A stretch of 64,000 nucleotides of DNA from Chroococcidiopsis thermalis PCC 7203 (GCF_000317125.1 NC_019695.1:2654336-2718335), one strand, 5' to 3'. Shown: positions 26,491 to 35,355, numbered from the stretch's first letter. A program made the numbers and translations. Notes: generated by a model not told the origin, from the letters alone.

Positions 26491-26946
26491 ATGCGATCGC
26501 TCGTTTTTGACATTATTAAGCGCTGGATTCAACGCAAGTTTCCGACTGTGAAGTGGTTGAAGACTCGACAGTTGGCAGGGTGGTTGCGCGATCGCACTCA
26601 GCCGCAGCCGCTTTTACTCGATGCCCGCACTGAGGCAGAATATCAGGTTAGCCACCTTCCACAAGCCCAGCGCATCGATCCGCATCATCCTAACTTAGAG
26701 GATATTGCTGTGGATAAAGATGTACCTGTGGTCGTATATTGCTCTATAGGCTATCGCAGCGCCAGAATTGCCCAGCAACTCGAACTGTCAGGATTTACAA
26801 ATGTTTACAATCTGGAGGGCAGCATATTTCAATGGGTAAATGAAGGCAACCCAGTTTTTCAAGGCGATCGCCCCACCGTTCGAGTTCATCCTTACAATGC
26901 GAATTGGGGCAGATTGTTAAAGGCTAAATATCGTAGTGAGGGGTAA
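26491..26946 (+). CDS. Rhodanese-like domain protein
   Basis: A single rhodanese domain: LLLDARTEAEYQVSHLPQA (the CH2A-type motif), and the active-site loop CSIGYRS with cysteine C84. This loop (C-x5-S) suits sulfurtransferases that carry a persulfide. The N-terminus is basic and partly hydrophobic, without a clear signal. The protein ends in an added 20-residue tail. The substrate is unknown. Confidence 0.88.
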   Translation: MRSLVFDIIKRWIQRKFPTVKWLKTRQLAGWLRDRTQPQPLLLDARTEAEYQVSHLPQAQRIDPHHPNLEDIAVDKDVPVVVYCSIGYRSARIAQQLELSGFTNVYNLEGSIFQWVNEGNPVFQGDRPTVRVHPYNANWGRLLKAKYRSEG

Positions 26947-27032
26947 TTGGTAATTGGTAATTGGTAATTGGTGAGAGGCAAGTAGCAAGACGTATAGTTT
27001 TGACTTTTGACTTTTAACTTTTGACTTTTGAC
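26947..27032. repeat. Heptamer tandem repeats (GGTAATT)n and (TTTTGAC)n
   Basis: GGTAATT is repeated about four times from 26945, and TTTTGAC/TTTTAAC about five times from 26998. Both heptamers recur at many gaps (TTTTGAC at 13353, 30671, 50907 and 60547; GGTAATT at 35945, 46193, 50186 and 58832). Confidence 0.85.
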
Positions 27033-27578
27033 TTACCTTAGTCCTTTTTCAGTACAGACAGCGTGTAATGGAATATCCCAAGGATCTGTGGGAAGTTGGG
27101 GTAGGTAGGCAAATTCAAATACGATCCCGATGGTAGGTTTCGATCGCCACTCAGGAGAAGATAGGAGGCGATCGTAGTAACCGCCACCGTAACCTAAGCG
27201 ATAGCCGCCATAGTCGCAAGCAACTGCTGGAACGAGGATGAAATCGACTGCTGAGGGTGATATGGTGGGGGCTGTGGAGAGGGGTTCGCAAATCCCATAC
27301 GCGCCAACTTGAATTTCATCCCCAGGTTGCCAGATGTGCCAAGCTAAATTTTCGCCGACACAGCGAGGAAGTCCCCAGTTGTAATGGTTATGGTGAAATA
27401 AGGAATTTAGATCGGGTTCTTGACGACAACTGAAATAAGCCAGGATGGTTTTATTTGGGGTAAATAAGGGTGAAGCGAGCAGATGGGAGACAATTCGATC
27501 GCTTTTTTCGCGCCATTCTTGCTGAGATAATGATTTACGTTTTTGAAGTAGCGATCGCCTCAACTCTACTTTATCCAT
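27033..27578 (-). CDS. 5-formyltetrahydrofolate cyclo-ligase
   Basis: ATP-dependent conversion of 5-formyl-THF to 5,10-methenyl-THF in the one-carbon pool. Family marks are the N-terminal basic helix (KVELRRSLLQKRKSL), ILAYFSCRQEPD, the substrate loop, and the signature RLGYGGGYYDRLL near the C-terminus. The length of 181 residues is normal. It is the last gene of a tight minus-strand set with tetR (6-bp gap) and a hydrolase gene. Confidence 0.92.
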   Translation of the reverse strand: MDKVELRRSLLQKRKSLSQQEWREKSDRIVSHLLASPLFTPNKTILAYFSCRQEPDLNSLFHHNHYNWGLPRCVGENLAWHIWQPGDEIQVGAYGICEPLSTAPTISPSAVDFILVPAVACDYGGYRLGYGGGYYDRLLSSPEWRSKPTIGIVFEFAYLPQLPTDPWDIPLHAVCTEKGLR

Positions 27579-27584
27579 GACTAT

Positions 27585-28175
27585 TTATCCATGATTACAA
27601 AACTCCGCGATCGCTTCAGCCTTAAGTTTTTCTAATGGAAAGCTATTAGGATAGGTCGAAAACATTAGCATAATGCCTTGGAGCGTTGAGGAAAAATAAA
27701 GCGATCGCTGTCGCGGTTCTACGACTCCAAGCTGGACAAACATTTCCGTCTGAATTTCAAATTGCCTTGCTTGCTCGTCCATCAACTTCTGGCTATATTT
27801 TGCTACCACTGGATCGAGACGCGGTTGGGTAAACAAATTTAGATAGAATCGGAAGACTTCGGGTTGACGGCTGACATCTTCGAGCGCACCTTCAACAATA
27901 TGCTGAATTTGTTCGGCAGGGGTTGTTTTGGCTACAGCCGCATTCATCACCACTAAAACATCGTTGATTCGGAGATCGACTAGCGCCGCCAGCAAATCTT
28001 CTTTGCCTTTGAAGTAGTGATAGAGCAGCCCTTTTGAGATCTGAGCTTGCTTGGCAACATCATCAATTGACGTAGAATAGTAGCCCTTCTCACAGAACAA
28101 AGTCATGGCTGTTTTAAGAATCTGTTCTGTGGTAGCGCGACGGATGCGTTCGTTTTCTGTTGGGGTGCGTGGCAT
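27585..28175 (-). CDS. TetR/AcrR family transcriptional regulator
   Basis: The N-terminal HTH has ILKTAMTLFCEKGYYSTSIDDVAKQAQISKGLLYHYF (recognition region about 37-57), the canonical TetR DNA-binding unit. The C-terminal ligand domain is divergent. It is transcribed between a hydrolase gene (5-bp gap upstream) and the cyclo-ligase gene. A palindrome before the hydrolase gene (29026-29047) is the likely operator, so the operon is probably autoregulated. Confidence 0.9.
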   Translation of the reverse strand: MPRTPTENERIRRATTEQILKTAMTLFCEKGYYSTSIDDVAKQAQISKGLLYHYFKGKEDLLAALVDLRINDVLVVMNAAVAKTTPAEQIQHIVEGALEDVSRQPEVFRFYLNLFTQPRLDPVVAKYSQKLMDEQARQFEIQTEMFVQLGVVEPRQRSLYFSSTLQGIMLMFSTYPNSFPLEKLKAEAIAEFCNHG

Positions 28176-28180
28176 TAATA

Positions 28181-28945
28181 TTAATATTGTGACTCGCTCA
28201 GGAATTGAGTGATGAGATGATATACCTCTTGCGGATGTGTCAGCGTGGGTATATGGTCTGCGCCTTCAATTTGGGCAAAGCGAATGTCGGGAACTTGTTT
28301 GAAAAATTTAGCGATACGGAAGCAGTCTTCACTGTCTTGAGTGCCGATGATGAATAGCGTTTTGGATTTTAGCTCATTTAGCCGTTCGATCGCGGGTGGT
28401 TGCCTCCAAACTTGGTCGAAGTTTTTCCATTCAAACGCTCTTAAAACATTGTGATGTTTTATTTGGTAAAAGCGATCGCGCTGCGGGCTGTTCACGATCG
28501 CGTGGACGGCATACACTGGAGAGTTCAAAGTCACATCAAGCATTTTCTCTACATCTGGAACTGCTGCCCAAATTGCTTGGACATAGCGATCGAATTCTGG
28601 TGAGAATTGAAAACCCGTCAACCCAGGAGCGACAAGCACGAGTTTGGTGACTCGTTCTGGATTGTCTAGAGTAAAATCGGTGGCAATTTGTCCGCCAATC
28701 GAATGACCAACTAAAACTGCTTTGTCGATTTCCAAAGAGTCTAGTAGCCGTCTGAAATCCTCAACATGATTTACAGGTTCGAGCCGTGGCGATGACTTGC
28801 CAGTACCGCGTTGGTCGTAAGTAATGACTTGATGAGTTTGAGCCAACTGTGGGGCGATAAACTGCCAGTCACGCGAATCGACTCCGCCACTATGCAGCAG
28901 GACGACCGGATCGCCCTTTCCTTGAATTTCGTAATGCAAATCCAT
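28181..28945 (-). CDS. Alpha/beta hydrolase
   Basis: A 254-residue hydrolase fold: VVLLHSGGVDSRDW (oxyanion region), YDQRGTGKS, the nucleophile elbow GHSIGGQ with S82, acid D204 (IIGTQDSED) and H231 (GADHIPTL). It belongs to the broad Abhydrolase_1 group (esterases, C-C hydrolases). AGGAGGT lies 5 bp before the ATG. It is the first gene of the operon with tetR and may act on the compound the regulator senses; this is inference. Confidence 0.87.
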   Translation of the reverse strand: MDLHYEIQGKGDPVVLLHSGGVDSRDWQFIAPQLAQTHQVITYDQRGTGKSSPRLEPVNHVEDFRRLLDSLEIDKAVLVGHSIGGQIATDFTLDNPERVTKLVLVAPGLTGFQFSPEFDRYVQAIWAAVPDVEKMLDVTLNSPVYAVHAIVNSPQRDRFYQIKHHNVLRAFEWKNFDQVWRQPPAIERLNELKSKTLFIIGTQDSEDCFRIAKFFKQVPDIRFAQIEGADHIPTLTHPQEVYHLITQFLSESQY

Positions 28946-29025
28946 TTTGACCTCCTGTACCTCAACGCCTTGCTAGTAGCTGAGAGCGCTGTTTTTGCTT
29001 ATTGTTGCGATACTACTAACTTACT

Positions 29026-29047
29026 TTAGACTGAATCATCAGTCAAT
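29026..29047 (-). promoter_or_regulatory. Palindromic operator and putative promoter of the hydrolase-tetR operon
   Basis: On the minus strand the sequence reads TTGACTGA-TGAT-TCAGTCTA, a palindrome with 7 of 8 matched half-site bases (core GACTGA/TCAGTC at 29029-29044). TTGACT could serve as -35, with TAAGTT 17 bp downstream as a weak -10. Its place 80 bp before the hydrolase gene fits a TetR-type repressor site. Confidence 0.6.
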
Positions 29048-29117
29048 AAAAAATTGCGAGTCAGTAATATTCGCGCATAGCGATCGCGCTTCTGCCACAA
29101 TGACAAGTGGAAAAGCC

Positions 29118-30060
29118 TATAGAACCCATTTGAGATCTTAAGAAGGGGCGGCAAGCCGCTTCAGCATTAACCTAACAAAGCAAAGGTTGATTTTGGTGGT
29201 GGCATGCTCCAGAGTTCGCTTCTTCGTTTTTCACCAGACTTTTGCAACGCTCCATCCACGCATTGGAGCGTTCCACTACCCAACGGGCGGCGACCGGAAC
29301 AAAACCCGATTTTCCCTGTTCTGCCTTCTCTTGTTTCGAAGGTTTCTTGCACAGTTGGAACCGAATTTTCGTCACGATCTGGGGGTACACTTTTTTAAGC
29401 TTTGCAGTCAGAACGTCGATGTGGTATCCGTGGTCTAACAAAAGGGTGATTTTGGGAATATTGACCGGTTTGGACTGGAAATAGTCGATATTTAAGGTCA
29501 GCATCTCCACTAATCCGGCATCATCGCAAACATTTGCCGCAGTGCAATGCGTGAAGAAGGGAAAGCCTAGGATATCCACAGCTAGATGACGCTTGATGCC
29601 ATTCGTCGCTTTGTAAAAGCAAAATCATGCCCGACTCCACACTGGCATTACAGGTATTTTTCACAGCCTGAGAGTCAATGATAATCAATCGAGTCCACTT
29701 CGGTTTTTTTTTACCTGTGCTCGAACCCGTTGGTGTAACGTCTGCATCAGTTGCTCGATTGCACCTGCTACCCGCCACTGCTTGTAATACCAATAGACGG
29801 TGGAATAGGGCGGTAGGTCTTCGGGTAAGTCTTCCCACTTGCAACCATTCTTGTGTTCATAGAAGATGCCATCAAGGATTTGCCGCATTGTCCAGTCTCT
29901 CGGTCGCGTGCGTTTCTTCTGCGGCAAGATCTGGGGCAACAGAGGTTCGAGAATTTCCCATTCGGCATCGGTTAGACTGCTGGAATACGGCATCACAGCT
30001 GCATTAGAAAGCTGTAGATCCCCTAATTCAACATTGTAAAGATGTCAAATGGGTTCTATA
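29118..30060 (-). mobile_element. Decayed IS5-family element (IS427-like)
   Basis: The ends TATAGAACCCATTTGA (29118) and its inverted copy ending at 30060 differ by one base over 21 bp. If the terminal TA is the target duplication, the element is 29120-30058, about 940 bp, a size normal for the IS427 group. It encodes a two-frame DDE transposase on the minus strand with additional frameshifts. A third copy of the end lies at 30561-30581. Confidence 0.85.
29138..29996 (-). pseudogene. IS5-type DDE transposase, disrupted
   Basis: The first frame (29996-29685) carries the DUF4096-type N-terminus, LTDAEWEILEPLLP. A run of nine A residues (29704-29712 on the complementary strand) allows -1 slippage into KKKPKWTRLIIIDSQAVKN, which holds the first catalytic D. 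One extra base near 29622 then shifts to the frame with LLLDHGYH and WVVERSNAWMERCK (second D, and E). Another extra base near 29198 shifts the end; restoring it gives ...CFVRLMLKRLAAPS and a stop at 29138. The A-run shift may be programmed; the other two look like inactivating mutations. Confidence 0.85.
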
Positions 30061-30165
30061 CATTTGCAAGACCGATGCAGAAATACGTCCTGAGAGTTTT
30101 GCGATCGCCCATAGCGTTAGGTAAAATCATTTTCAATTGTTGAGAATTCGCCTAGGAAAAAGTTT

Positions 30166-30510
30166 ATGGCAGATATGTCCGGTCAAGACCCCTCGGAAAT
30201 CACAATGGCAACGGTTGATGAAGAACGAAAAGACGCAACTTTCAGCGGTACGGTCATCCTTGGTATAGATCCTGAGGGTGGGAAAGTCGTTTTCTTTAGA
30301 AACTTTTTAATCGAAGATTATAAAGGCGAACTTACCGCTTATCTGGCAACAGATGGCGATATAAGGAAAAGCATTGATTTAGGCGAACTCGATCGTAAAA
30401 GCCCCAGTTTTAGGCTGCCAATTCCGCTGGGAACGGATACATCACCCTACAATACAGTCGTGTTGAGCGACAAAAAAAGCAAGAAAAAAATCCTGACGAT
30501 CGATCTATAA
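30166..30510 (+). CDS. Small beta-rich protein of unknown function, DM13-like pattern
   Basis: A 114-residue soluble protein without a signal peptide. The order FSGTV...GGKVVFFRNFLIEDYKGELTAYLATDGD...LGELDRKSPSFRLPIP...YNTVVLSDKKSKKKILTIDL resembles the layout of DM13 domains (GTF, dGPdLhVyLs, LG-LKG-GxQxYxIP, ysVviwC) but lacks the DM13 cysteine. I give that relation low weight. The gene lies between the IS right end (30060) and the solo IS end (30561) and could be a passenger of that element. Confidence 0.6.
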   Translation: MADMSGQDPSEITMATVDEERKDATFSGTVILGIDPEGGKVVFFRNFLIEDYKGELTAYLATDGDIRKSIDLGELDRKSPSFRLPIPLGTDTSPYNTVVLSDKKSKKKILTIDL

Positions 30511-30560
30511 AATTTGTAACTTAGCTCGTAGTTCAGCCAAATTCGATTGCCCTCCTGTAT

Positions 30561-30581
30561 AGATCTCAAATGGGTTCTATA
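30561..30581. repeat. Solo IS end, perfect inverted copy of the IS left end
   Basis: AGATCTCAAATGGGTTCTATA reads as the exact reverse complement of 29118-29138. No transposase sequence is attached. With the left end at 29118 it encloses both the IS and the gene at 30166. Confidence 0.85.
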
Positions 30582-30626
30582 AGCGATCGCTCAATACGGT
30601 TCAGTTAAAAGTATTAGATCCTCGAA

Positions 30627-30663
30627 GATCCCCCCTAGCCGCCCTTTTTAAGGGGGGGGGATC
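30627..30663. repeat. GATCCCCCC/GGGGGGATC inverted repeat
   Basis: A compact hairpin with the same outer arms as the element at 14946-15095 but a short core (CTAGCCGCCCTTTTTAAGG). It lies between convergent genes and may terminate transcription. Confidence 0.75.
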
Positions 30664-30686
30664 GAGTCTTATTTAACTTTTGACTT

Positions 30687-31430
30687 TTAACTTTTAACTT
30701 TCTGACTCACCAATACAAATCCCCGCGTCTTACCTGAAACCCGATCTTCTGTATCCATTGCTTGCCACAAATCCGCTGCTTTTACCCATACTGGAGGATA
30801 TTTATAGCGCGAAACATCGAGAATTAAAAATCGATCTGTTTGTTGGTTATAGGCGGCGAGAGGAGAAATATGTCCGCCTCTTTCTTGTCCAATTTTGCGT
30901 CGCAAGTAATTAGCTAAAACAAAGTTATTTTCTTGGCGTAAATTCTGTATTACGAGCTGACGAAACTGCTCTATATTAGTATTAGTACTATGATAAACTT
31001 TAGCTTCTACACCATAGCTAGCAAGTAGCTGACCTAACTGTTCTAAAGTCATACCTTGACGGGCAACAACTTCAGGTGCAAGAACTTTTTTAGTTGATGC
31101 GTTATTAAAAAAGTTTGCCTGGGTAAATACTCGATAAGGTGTATATTCAGGAGCAATGGGAGCGGGAATTGAGAGGGCATTTAATACCATTACTATACTG
31201 GCAACCCCACAATATGATTGAGTATTTTGGGTAACGTACTGCGTACTTAAATCCCAAAAATCTTCCCGTGCTTTACTTTGTAGTAATAATTGTTCTCCCA
31301 TTTCAGAGTTGAAGGAGATTAAATTATTAGGTAAGGGTAGTGTCTGCGTCAATACGCTATCACCAGCCACGAACAATGCGATCGCGCCGAGTTTGATTAA
31401 GGGCGTAATTGTCCTAATTTTAATTGTCAT
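30687..31430 (-). CDS. Phytochelatin synthase-like cysteine protease
   Basis: The prokaryotic short form of phytochelatin synthase, similar in size and layout to the Nostoc protein. The papain-like triad is C74 in QSYCGVAS, H187 in GGHISP and D205 in LDVSRY. The N-terminus has a hydrophobic stretch (LGAIALFVAG) that may be a signal or anchor. The prokaryotic enzymes mainly cleave glycine from glutathione and make little phytochelatin. It follows the osmoprotectant-binding protein gene by 17 bp on the same strand. Confidence 0.88.
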   Translation of the reverse strand: MTIKIRTITPLIKLGAIALFVAGDSVLTQTLPLPNNLISFNSEMGEQLLLQSKAREDFWDLSTQYVTQNTQSYCGVASIVMVLNALSIPAPIAPEYTPYRVFTQANFFNNASTKKVLAPEVVARQGMTLEQLGQLLASYGVEAKVYHSTNTNIEQFRQLVIQNLRQENNFVLANYLRRKIGQERGGHISPLAAYNQQTDRFLILDVSRYKYPPVWVKAADLWQAMDTEDRVSGKTRGFVLVSQKVKS

Positions 31431-31447
31431 TTGTCAGAAGATAGCCA

Positions 31448-32353
31448 TTACAGTTTGCCTAAACCTTTCGCAGTTAAAAATTCACGCACGACTTCTTTAA
31501 TATCGCGAAATTCACCTTCGACTTGATAATTTAAATTGCGCATTTCCTCTTCATTAATCTTTCCACCTAGTTGTGCGATCGCCGGACGTAGTTTGGGATA
31601 CTTTTTCAAAGTTGCCTGTCGCACGATGGGAGTTGCTTCATAGGGGGGAAAGTAACCCTTATCATCTTGCAGAATCGTTAAATCTAAACGGGCGATTTGA
31701 GCATCAGTAGAGTTCCCTGCAACTATATCTACTTGTTTATCAATTATTGCCCGATAAATTAACCCCAAATCCATCACGCGAGGTGGTTTATTTAACTTCA
31801 GATCGTAGGTTTTTGCTAATCCTGGAAACCCATCCTCGCGGCTGATAAATTCATAGCCGAAGCCAGCTTGCCACTGGGGTGCATATTGGGTAGCTTGCGA
31901 GAGAGTGCGAAGATTGTACTCGCGTGCATCTTCGCCGCGAATAATCATGGCAAAGGTATTTTCAAACCCTAAAGCTGGGGCAACTTCTAATTGAAACTGC
32001 TCGTCGTAGCCAGATTTCACTTGTTGATAAACAGCTTTTGGATCGCTAATTGGCTTTTGTTTTAAAATAGTTGTAAATGCCGTTCCCGTATATTCGATAT
32101 AAGCATCAACTTGTCCGGCGAGCATTGCTTGATGGCAAACAAACGTTCCTCCTAAATCTAGACGACGAGCGACTTTTAGTCCAGTTGCAGATTCAATTTG
32201 TTGCGCTAATAGTTCGCCTAAAATATTTTGTTCAGTAAAATTTTTGGAAGCAACGACAATCTCACCGTTAGCCTCAGAAGTGTTAGGATTGCAACTGGCG
32301 ATCGCCAACACCAAACTCACAGTAATTAAACACAAAAGAATAAATTTTTTCAT
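31448..32353 (-). CDS. Glycine betaine/choline-type substrate-binding lipoprotein (OpuC/ProX/OsmF family)
   Basis: The lipobox IASC gives an anchored C21. The OpuAC domain runs from about 33 to the end: IVVASKNFTEQNILGELLAQQIE, VDAYIEYTGTAFT, MDLGLIYRAI and DIVAGNSTDAQIARLDL. Such proteins bind quaternary amines in the periplasm and feed an ABC importer. The matching ATPase and permease are not next to it but at 55758-57229. It lies 27 bp from the TPR gene upstream and 17 bp before the phytochelatin synthase gene. Confidence 0.88.
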   Translation of the reverse strand: MKKFILLCLITVSLVLAIASCNPNTSEANGEIVVASKNFTEQNILGELLAQQIESATGLKVARRLDLGGTFVCHQAMLAGQVDAYIEYTGTAFTTILKQKPISDPKAVYQQVKSGYDEQFQLEVAPALGFENTFAMIIRGEDAREYNLRTLSQATQYAPQWQAGFGYEFISREDGFPGLAKTYDLKLNKPPRVMDLGLIYRAIIDKQVDIVAGNSTDAQIARLDLTILQDDKGYFPPYEATPIVRQATLKKYPKLRPAIAQLGGKINEEEMRNLNYQVEGEFRDIKEVVREFLTAKGLGKL

Positions 32354-32380
32354 GTTTCATAATATTTGTTCTTGATGGAA

Positions 32381-34270
32381 TTAACGGTAATTTGCTAATA
32401 ATTGCGGAATGTAATCGTAACCATCTACACCGATCGCCGTCATAAATTGCGGTCGATATTGTGCCAATACTTTTTGAAAAGCATCCTGTCCCATTTGCCC
32501 TTGTAGTATAGTCAACAAACCTGCTGCTTGTCGCCACTCAGGAGAAGCTATACGCTCTAACATATACATACCTATACAACCAACATAAATCGCTTTTTCT
32601 GTCTGTTGTAAGCCATAATATGCTTCTGCTAAGTTAACTAAGTTGAGTCCTTGAAGATACAAATCGCCGGAAGCTTGAGCGGCTTGAAATCCAGATTGAA
32701 GATAATCGATCGCCGCTTGGGGTTGAGATAAAACTAAATGCGCTGCACCAAGGCTACTGCAACATAATGATAAGCTTTGTCTGTCATTTAACTGTTGAGA
32801 TAGCTTCAATCCTTGTTGTAAATAACCGATCGCCATTTCATAAACTTCTGGTTCCAATCTTTCTATAGCCTGAGCCGAATACACCTCACTGTAACCCAAA
32901 TTTGCTAAAGCATTGGCTTCACCTAATTTGTCTCCCACTTGGCGACTGAGAAGTAGCGCCCGCTGGCTGTAATCAATTGCCTCTGCATACTGTTTCTTAG
33001 CCACGCAAATTCGGCTGAGATGATTTAAATCGGCAATTTCACAAGGTACATCCTCCGCAGCACGGGCAATTTCCAAAGCGCGATCGTAAAACTGGGTTGC
33101 TTGGTGATAATTTCCTACAGCCTGCTGAGAATAACCTAAAAGTGTCAAAATTCGGGCTTTTTCCTGAGTTCCTTCGACTTGTCGTAAAGGTAAATCTAAA
33201 TAGTCGAGAGCAGATTGTAAGTGTCCGCCATTGAATGAAGCAAAAACACCACCGTAGAGGGGAAAGTATTGCTTTTGAGCAAAAGCGCGTAAAATTTGCA
33301 GTGCAATCTGAAAACAACCATCCGCTAGCCGTTCGCGATGGCTGGAATTGAGGCTAGTTGCTTGCATGAAGCCATTCGCTAACTCACCCCAAACTGCTGC
33401 AAACGTGAGAAAGCAAGAAATTGCTAGACTTGACCCCAGCTTGGCATCATAAATTCGCTGTTCCGTCCACCCAACGAGTCCCCGTTGCAAAAACTGCAAA
33501 ATCAGCGCCATTTCCACCCAATCATCGAGATGGAAATATTGCTGAGTCGTCCATTCTAATAGCGATCGCTCTAGAGCCAGAGTTTGAAATAATGCTTGTG
33601 GAATCGGACTATTAACCTGTTTTGCCCACAGCGCCCAAGGTCCGCGTTGTCCTGGTACGTTCTCAAATCCGATCGCGCTTTGCCCCCCATCGTATACCCA
33701 GCTGACTAAATATCCTTCTAAATGCTGCCAAGACTGCAAGCCGCGATCGATCCCCATCGCAACTTGTTGCACCTCCGTCGCCATTTCTGACTCGATTGCA
33801 GTTGCTTGTTGTTTTAAAACCGCAGCTAATTGTTTGAGTTGGGCGATTGTCAGTGCTTGCTTTTGATTTGGATCGATAACTTGTAATAAATCGGCAAGTA
33901 AGTAGGCTGGTTCGGAAGCGCCGATCTGTTCCGCTGCTTTAGCGATCGCGCTAGCGGCTCGATTTTGAGCGGCGGCGCGTTCCCATTCGCTAGCGATCGT
34001 TTTGATCGCTCTTTGGGAACGAGTCGCTTTCGCTTGCTTTAATTCATCCTTTACCGTCTCGATCTCATGTTCGATCTCCATCGTGCGTTCGTCCAAACAG
34101 CGCTCGAAAATCTCTGCCGTACCGGGAACGACTTGTTGCGCTAGCATTTGATAAACTTGCTCTTTAGAACGAATTTGCCCTTTCAGGGTAATTTGTACGA
34201 TCTGATCTATCAACGCCAAGTAGCGATCGCGCAGCGTCGGAGAATTGGAATGAGATAGAGAATCGGACAT
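32381..34270 (-). CDS. TPR-repeat protein
   Basis: Translation from the ATG at 34270 gives 629 residues. The frame is open 48 codons further upstream, but that part is low-complexity repeat DNA overlapping the divergent gene. Residues about 20-180 are helical and charged (EIEHEIETVKDELKQAKATRSQRAIKTI). From about 355 several TPRs follow (GNYHQATQFYDRALEIARAAED, KQYAEAIDYSQRALLLSRQVGD, AIGYLQQGLKLSQQLND, AIDYLQSGFQAAQASGD). It is likely a protein-interaction scaffold; the partner is unknown. Confidence 0.85.
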   Translation of the reverse strand: MSDSLSHSNSPTLRDRYLALIDQIVQITLKGQIRSKEQVYQMLAQQVVPGTAEIFERCLDERTMEIEHEIETVKDELKQAKATRSQRAIKTIASEWERAAAQNRAASAIAKAAEQIGASEPAYLLADLLQVIDPNQKQALTIAQLKQLAAVLKQQATAIESEMATEVQQVAMGIDRGLQSWQHLEGYLVSWVYDGGQSAIGFENVPGQRGPWALWAKQVNSPIPQALFQTLALERSLLEWTTQQYFHLDDWVEMALILQFLQRGLVGWTEQRIYDAKLGSSLAISCFLTFAAVWGELANGFMQATSLNSSHRERLADGCFQIALQILRAFAQKQYFPLYGGVFASFNGGHLQSALDYLDLPLRQVEGTQEKARILTLLGYSQQAVGNYHQATQFYDRALEIARAAEDVPCEIADLNHLSRICVAKKQYAEAIDYSQRALLLSRQVGDKLGEANALANLGYSEVYSAQAIERLEPEVYEMAIGYLQQGLKLSQQLNDRQSLSLCCSSLGAAHLVLSQPQAAIDYLQSGFQAAQASGDLYLQGLNLVNLAEAYYGLQQTEKAIYVGCIGMYMLERIASPEWRQAAGLLTILQGQMGQDAFQKVLAQYRPQFMTAIGVDGYDYIPQLLANYR

Positions 34271-34385
34271 GATTGTTAGTAGCGGGTAGTTGGTAATTGG
34301 TAGTTGTTGGGAGTTACCGATCGTTATCATTATCCTAACCCCTAACCCCTCACTCCTCGCTCCTCGCTCCTCACCCCTCACTCCT

Positions 34386-35279
34386 ATGTTCCGCAAAATT
34401 GTATTAATTGCCACGATAAGTGCGATCGCTGCCGCTCTATTTCAATTATCTAATGCGGCTCGAACGCAAAATGTCGCCCAAATTTATGTTTTTGGCGATA
34501 GCCTTTCCGATCCTGGCAATGTGTTTAAAGCTTCCCAAGGACAATTTCCACCCAGTCCACCTTATTTTCGCGGCAGATATGCAGATGGTTTAGTTTGGAC
34601 GGAATATCTCGCTCAACAATTGAAATTAAACGCTAATCCCGATACTAATTTTGCTTACGGTGGCGCTACCACAGGCAATTCACAGGAAGTTCCACTAGGA
34701 TTGCTAGCACAAATCGATCGCTATCGGGCTAGTCATTCCTCTACCTCTAATAATGCTTTATACATAATCTGGGCTGGAGCAAATGATTATTTGGGAGGTG
34801 GAAATGACACAGATCGACCAGTTAATAATTCAGTTGAAGCTGTCAAATCACTGGTTCAAATTGGCGCAAAAAATATTTTAGTGGTTAATTTGCCAGATTT
34901 AGGTAAACTACCAGGAACGCGCAATACCCAACAATCTGAAGTACTGAGCCAACTAACTCACAAGCATAACTCTCAACTAGCTAATGCTTTGAAAAACTTA
35001 CAGCAACAGCTTAAATCTGAATCCAATCTTATTTATTATGATGTCAACGATCTATTTAATCGAGTTATGAACGAGCCAACTAAATTTGGCTTTCTCAATG
35101 TTATGAATACCTGTTTAAATGGCGAACTTAGCCAATATATGGTTTGTCCCAACCCAGATAAATATTTATTTTGGGATGATATCCATCCCTCTACTGCTGC
35201 CCATAAATTGTTAGCAGAAACAGTTGCTAACAGGTTAAAATCTGCAACTACACAAACTCAGTCTGCTTATGCCAATTGA
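34386..35279 (+). CDS. GDSL-family (SGNH) esterase/lipase, exported
   Basis: The ATG at 34386 gives a signal peptide (FRKIVLIATISAIAAALFQLSNA); the open frame upstream of it is repeat-derived. Block I is VFGDSLSDPGN with S39, GGATTGN is the block II region, WAGANDY is block III, and DDIHPSTAAH holds the D264/H267 pair. The family hydrolyses carboxyl esters and includes thermolabile-hemolysin/plant-lipase-like enzymes. It is divergent from the TPR gene. Confidence 0.88.
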   Translation: MFRKIVLIATISAIAAALFQLSNAARTQNVAQIYVFGDSLSDPGNVFKASQGQFPPSPPYFRGRYADGLVWTEYLAQQLKLNANPDTNFAYGGATTGNSQEVPLGLLAQIDRYRASHSSTSNNALYIIWAGANDYLGGGNDTDRPVNNSVEAVKSLVQIGAKNILVVNLPDLGKLPGTRNTQQSEVLSQLTHKHNSQLANALKNLQQQLKSESNLIYYDVNDLFNRVMNEPTKFGFLNVMNTCLNGELSQYMVCPNPDKYLFWDDIHPSTAAHKLLAETVANRLKSATTQTQSAYAN

Positions 35280-35355
35280 AAACAAGTATTAACCTGTTTC
35301 AACAGGTTTCGTCTGTGTAGTTCTGCAAACTCTATTCGCGCAACATCTGAAAACT

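Noticed and set aside
26274-26532. Two cysteine/proline/leucine-rich minus-strand ORFs
   Set aside because: They read the GGGAGACAA tandem repeat; the real gene there starts at 26323 with a GGGAG site.
29187-30007. Plus-strand ORFs of 60-109 codons
   Set aside because: They are antisense to the IS transposase frames.
34271-34414. N-terminal extension of the TPR protein
   Set aside because: It is encoded by GAGGAGCGAGGAGTGAGG-type repeats and overlaps the divergent esterase gene.
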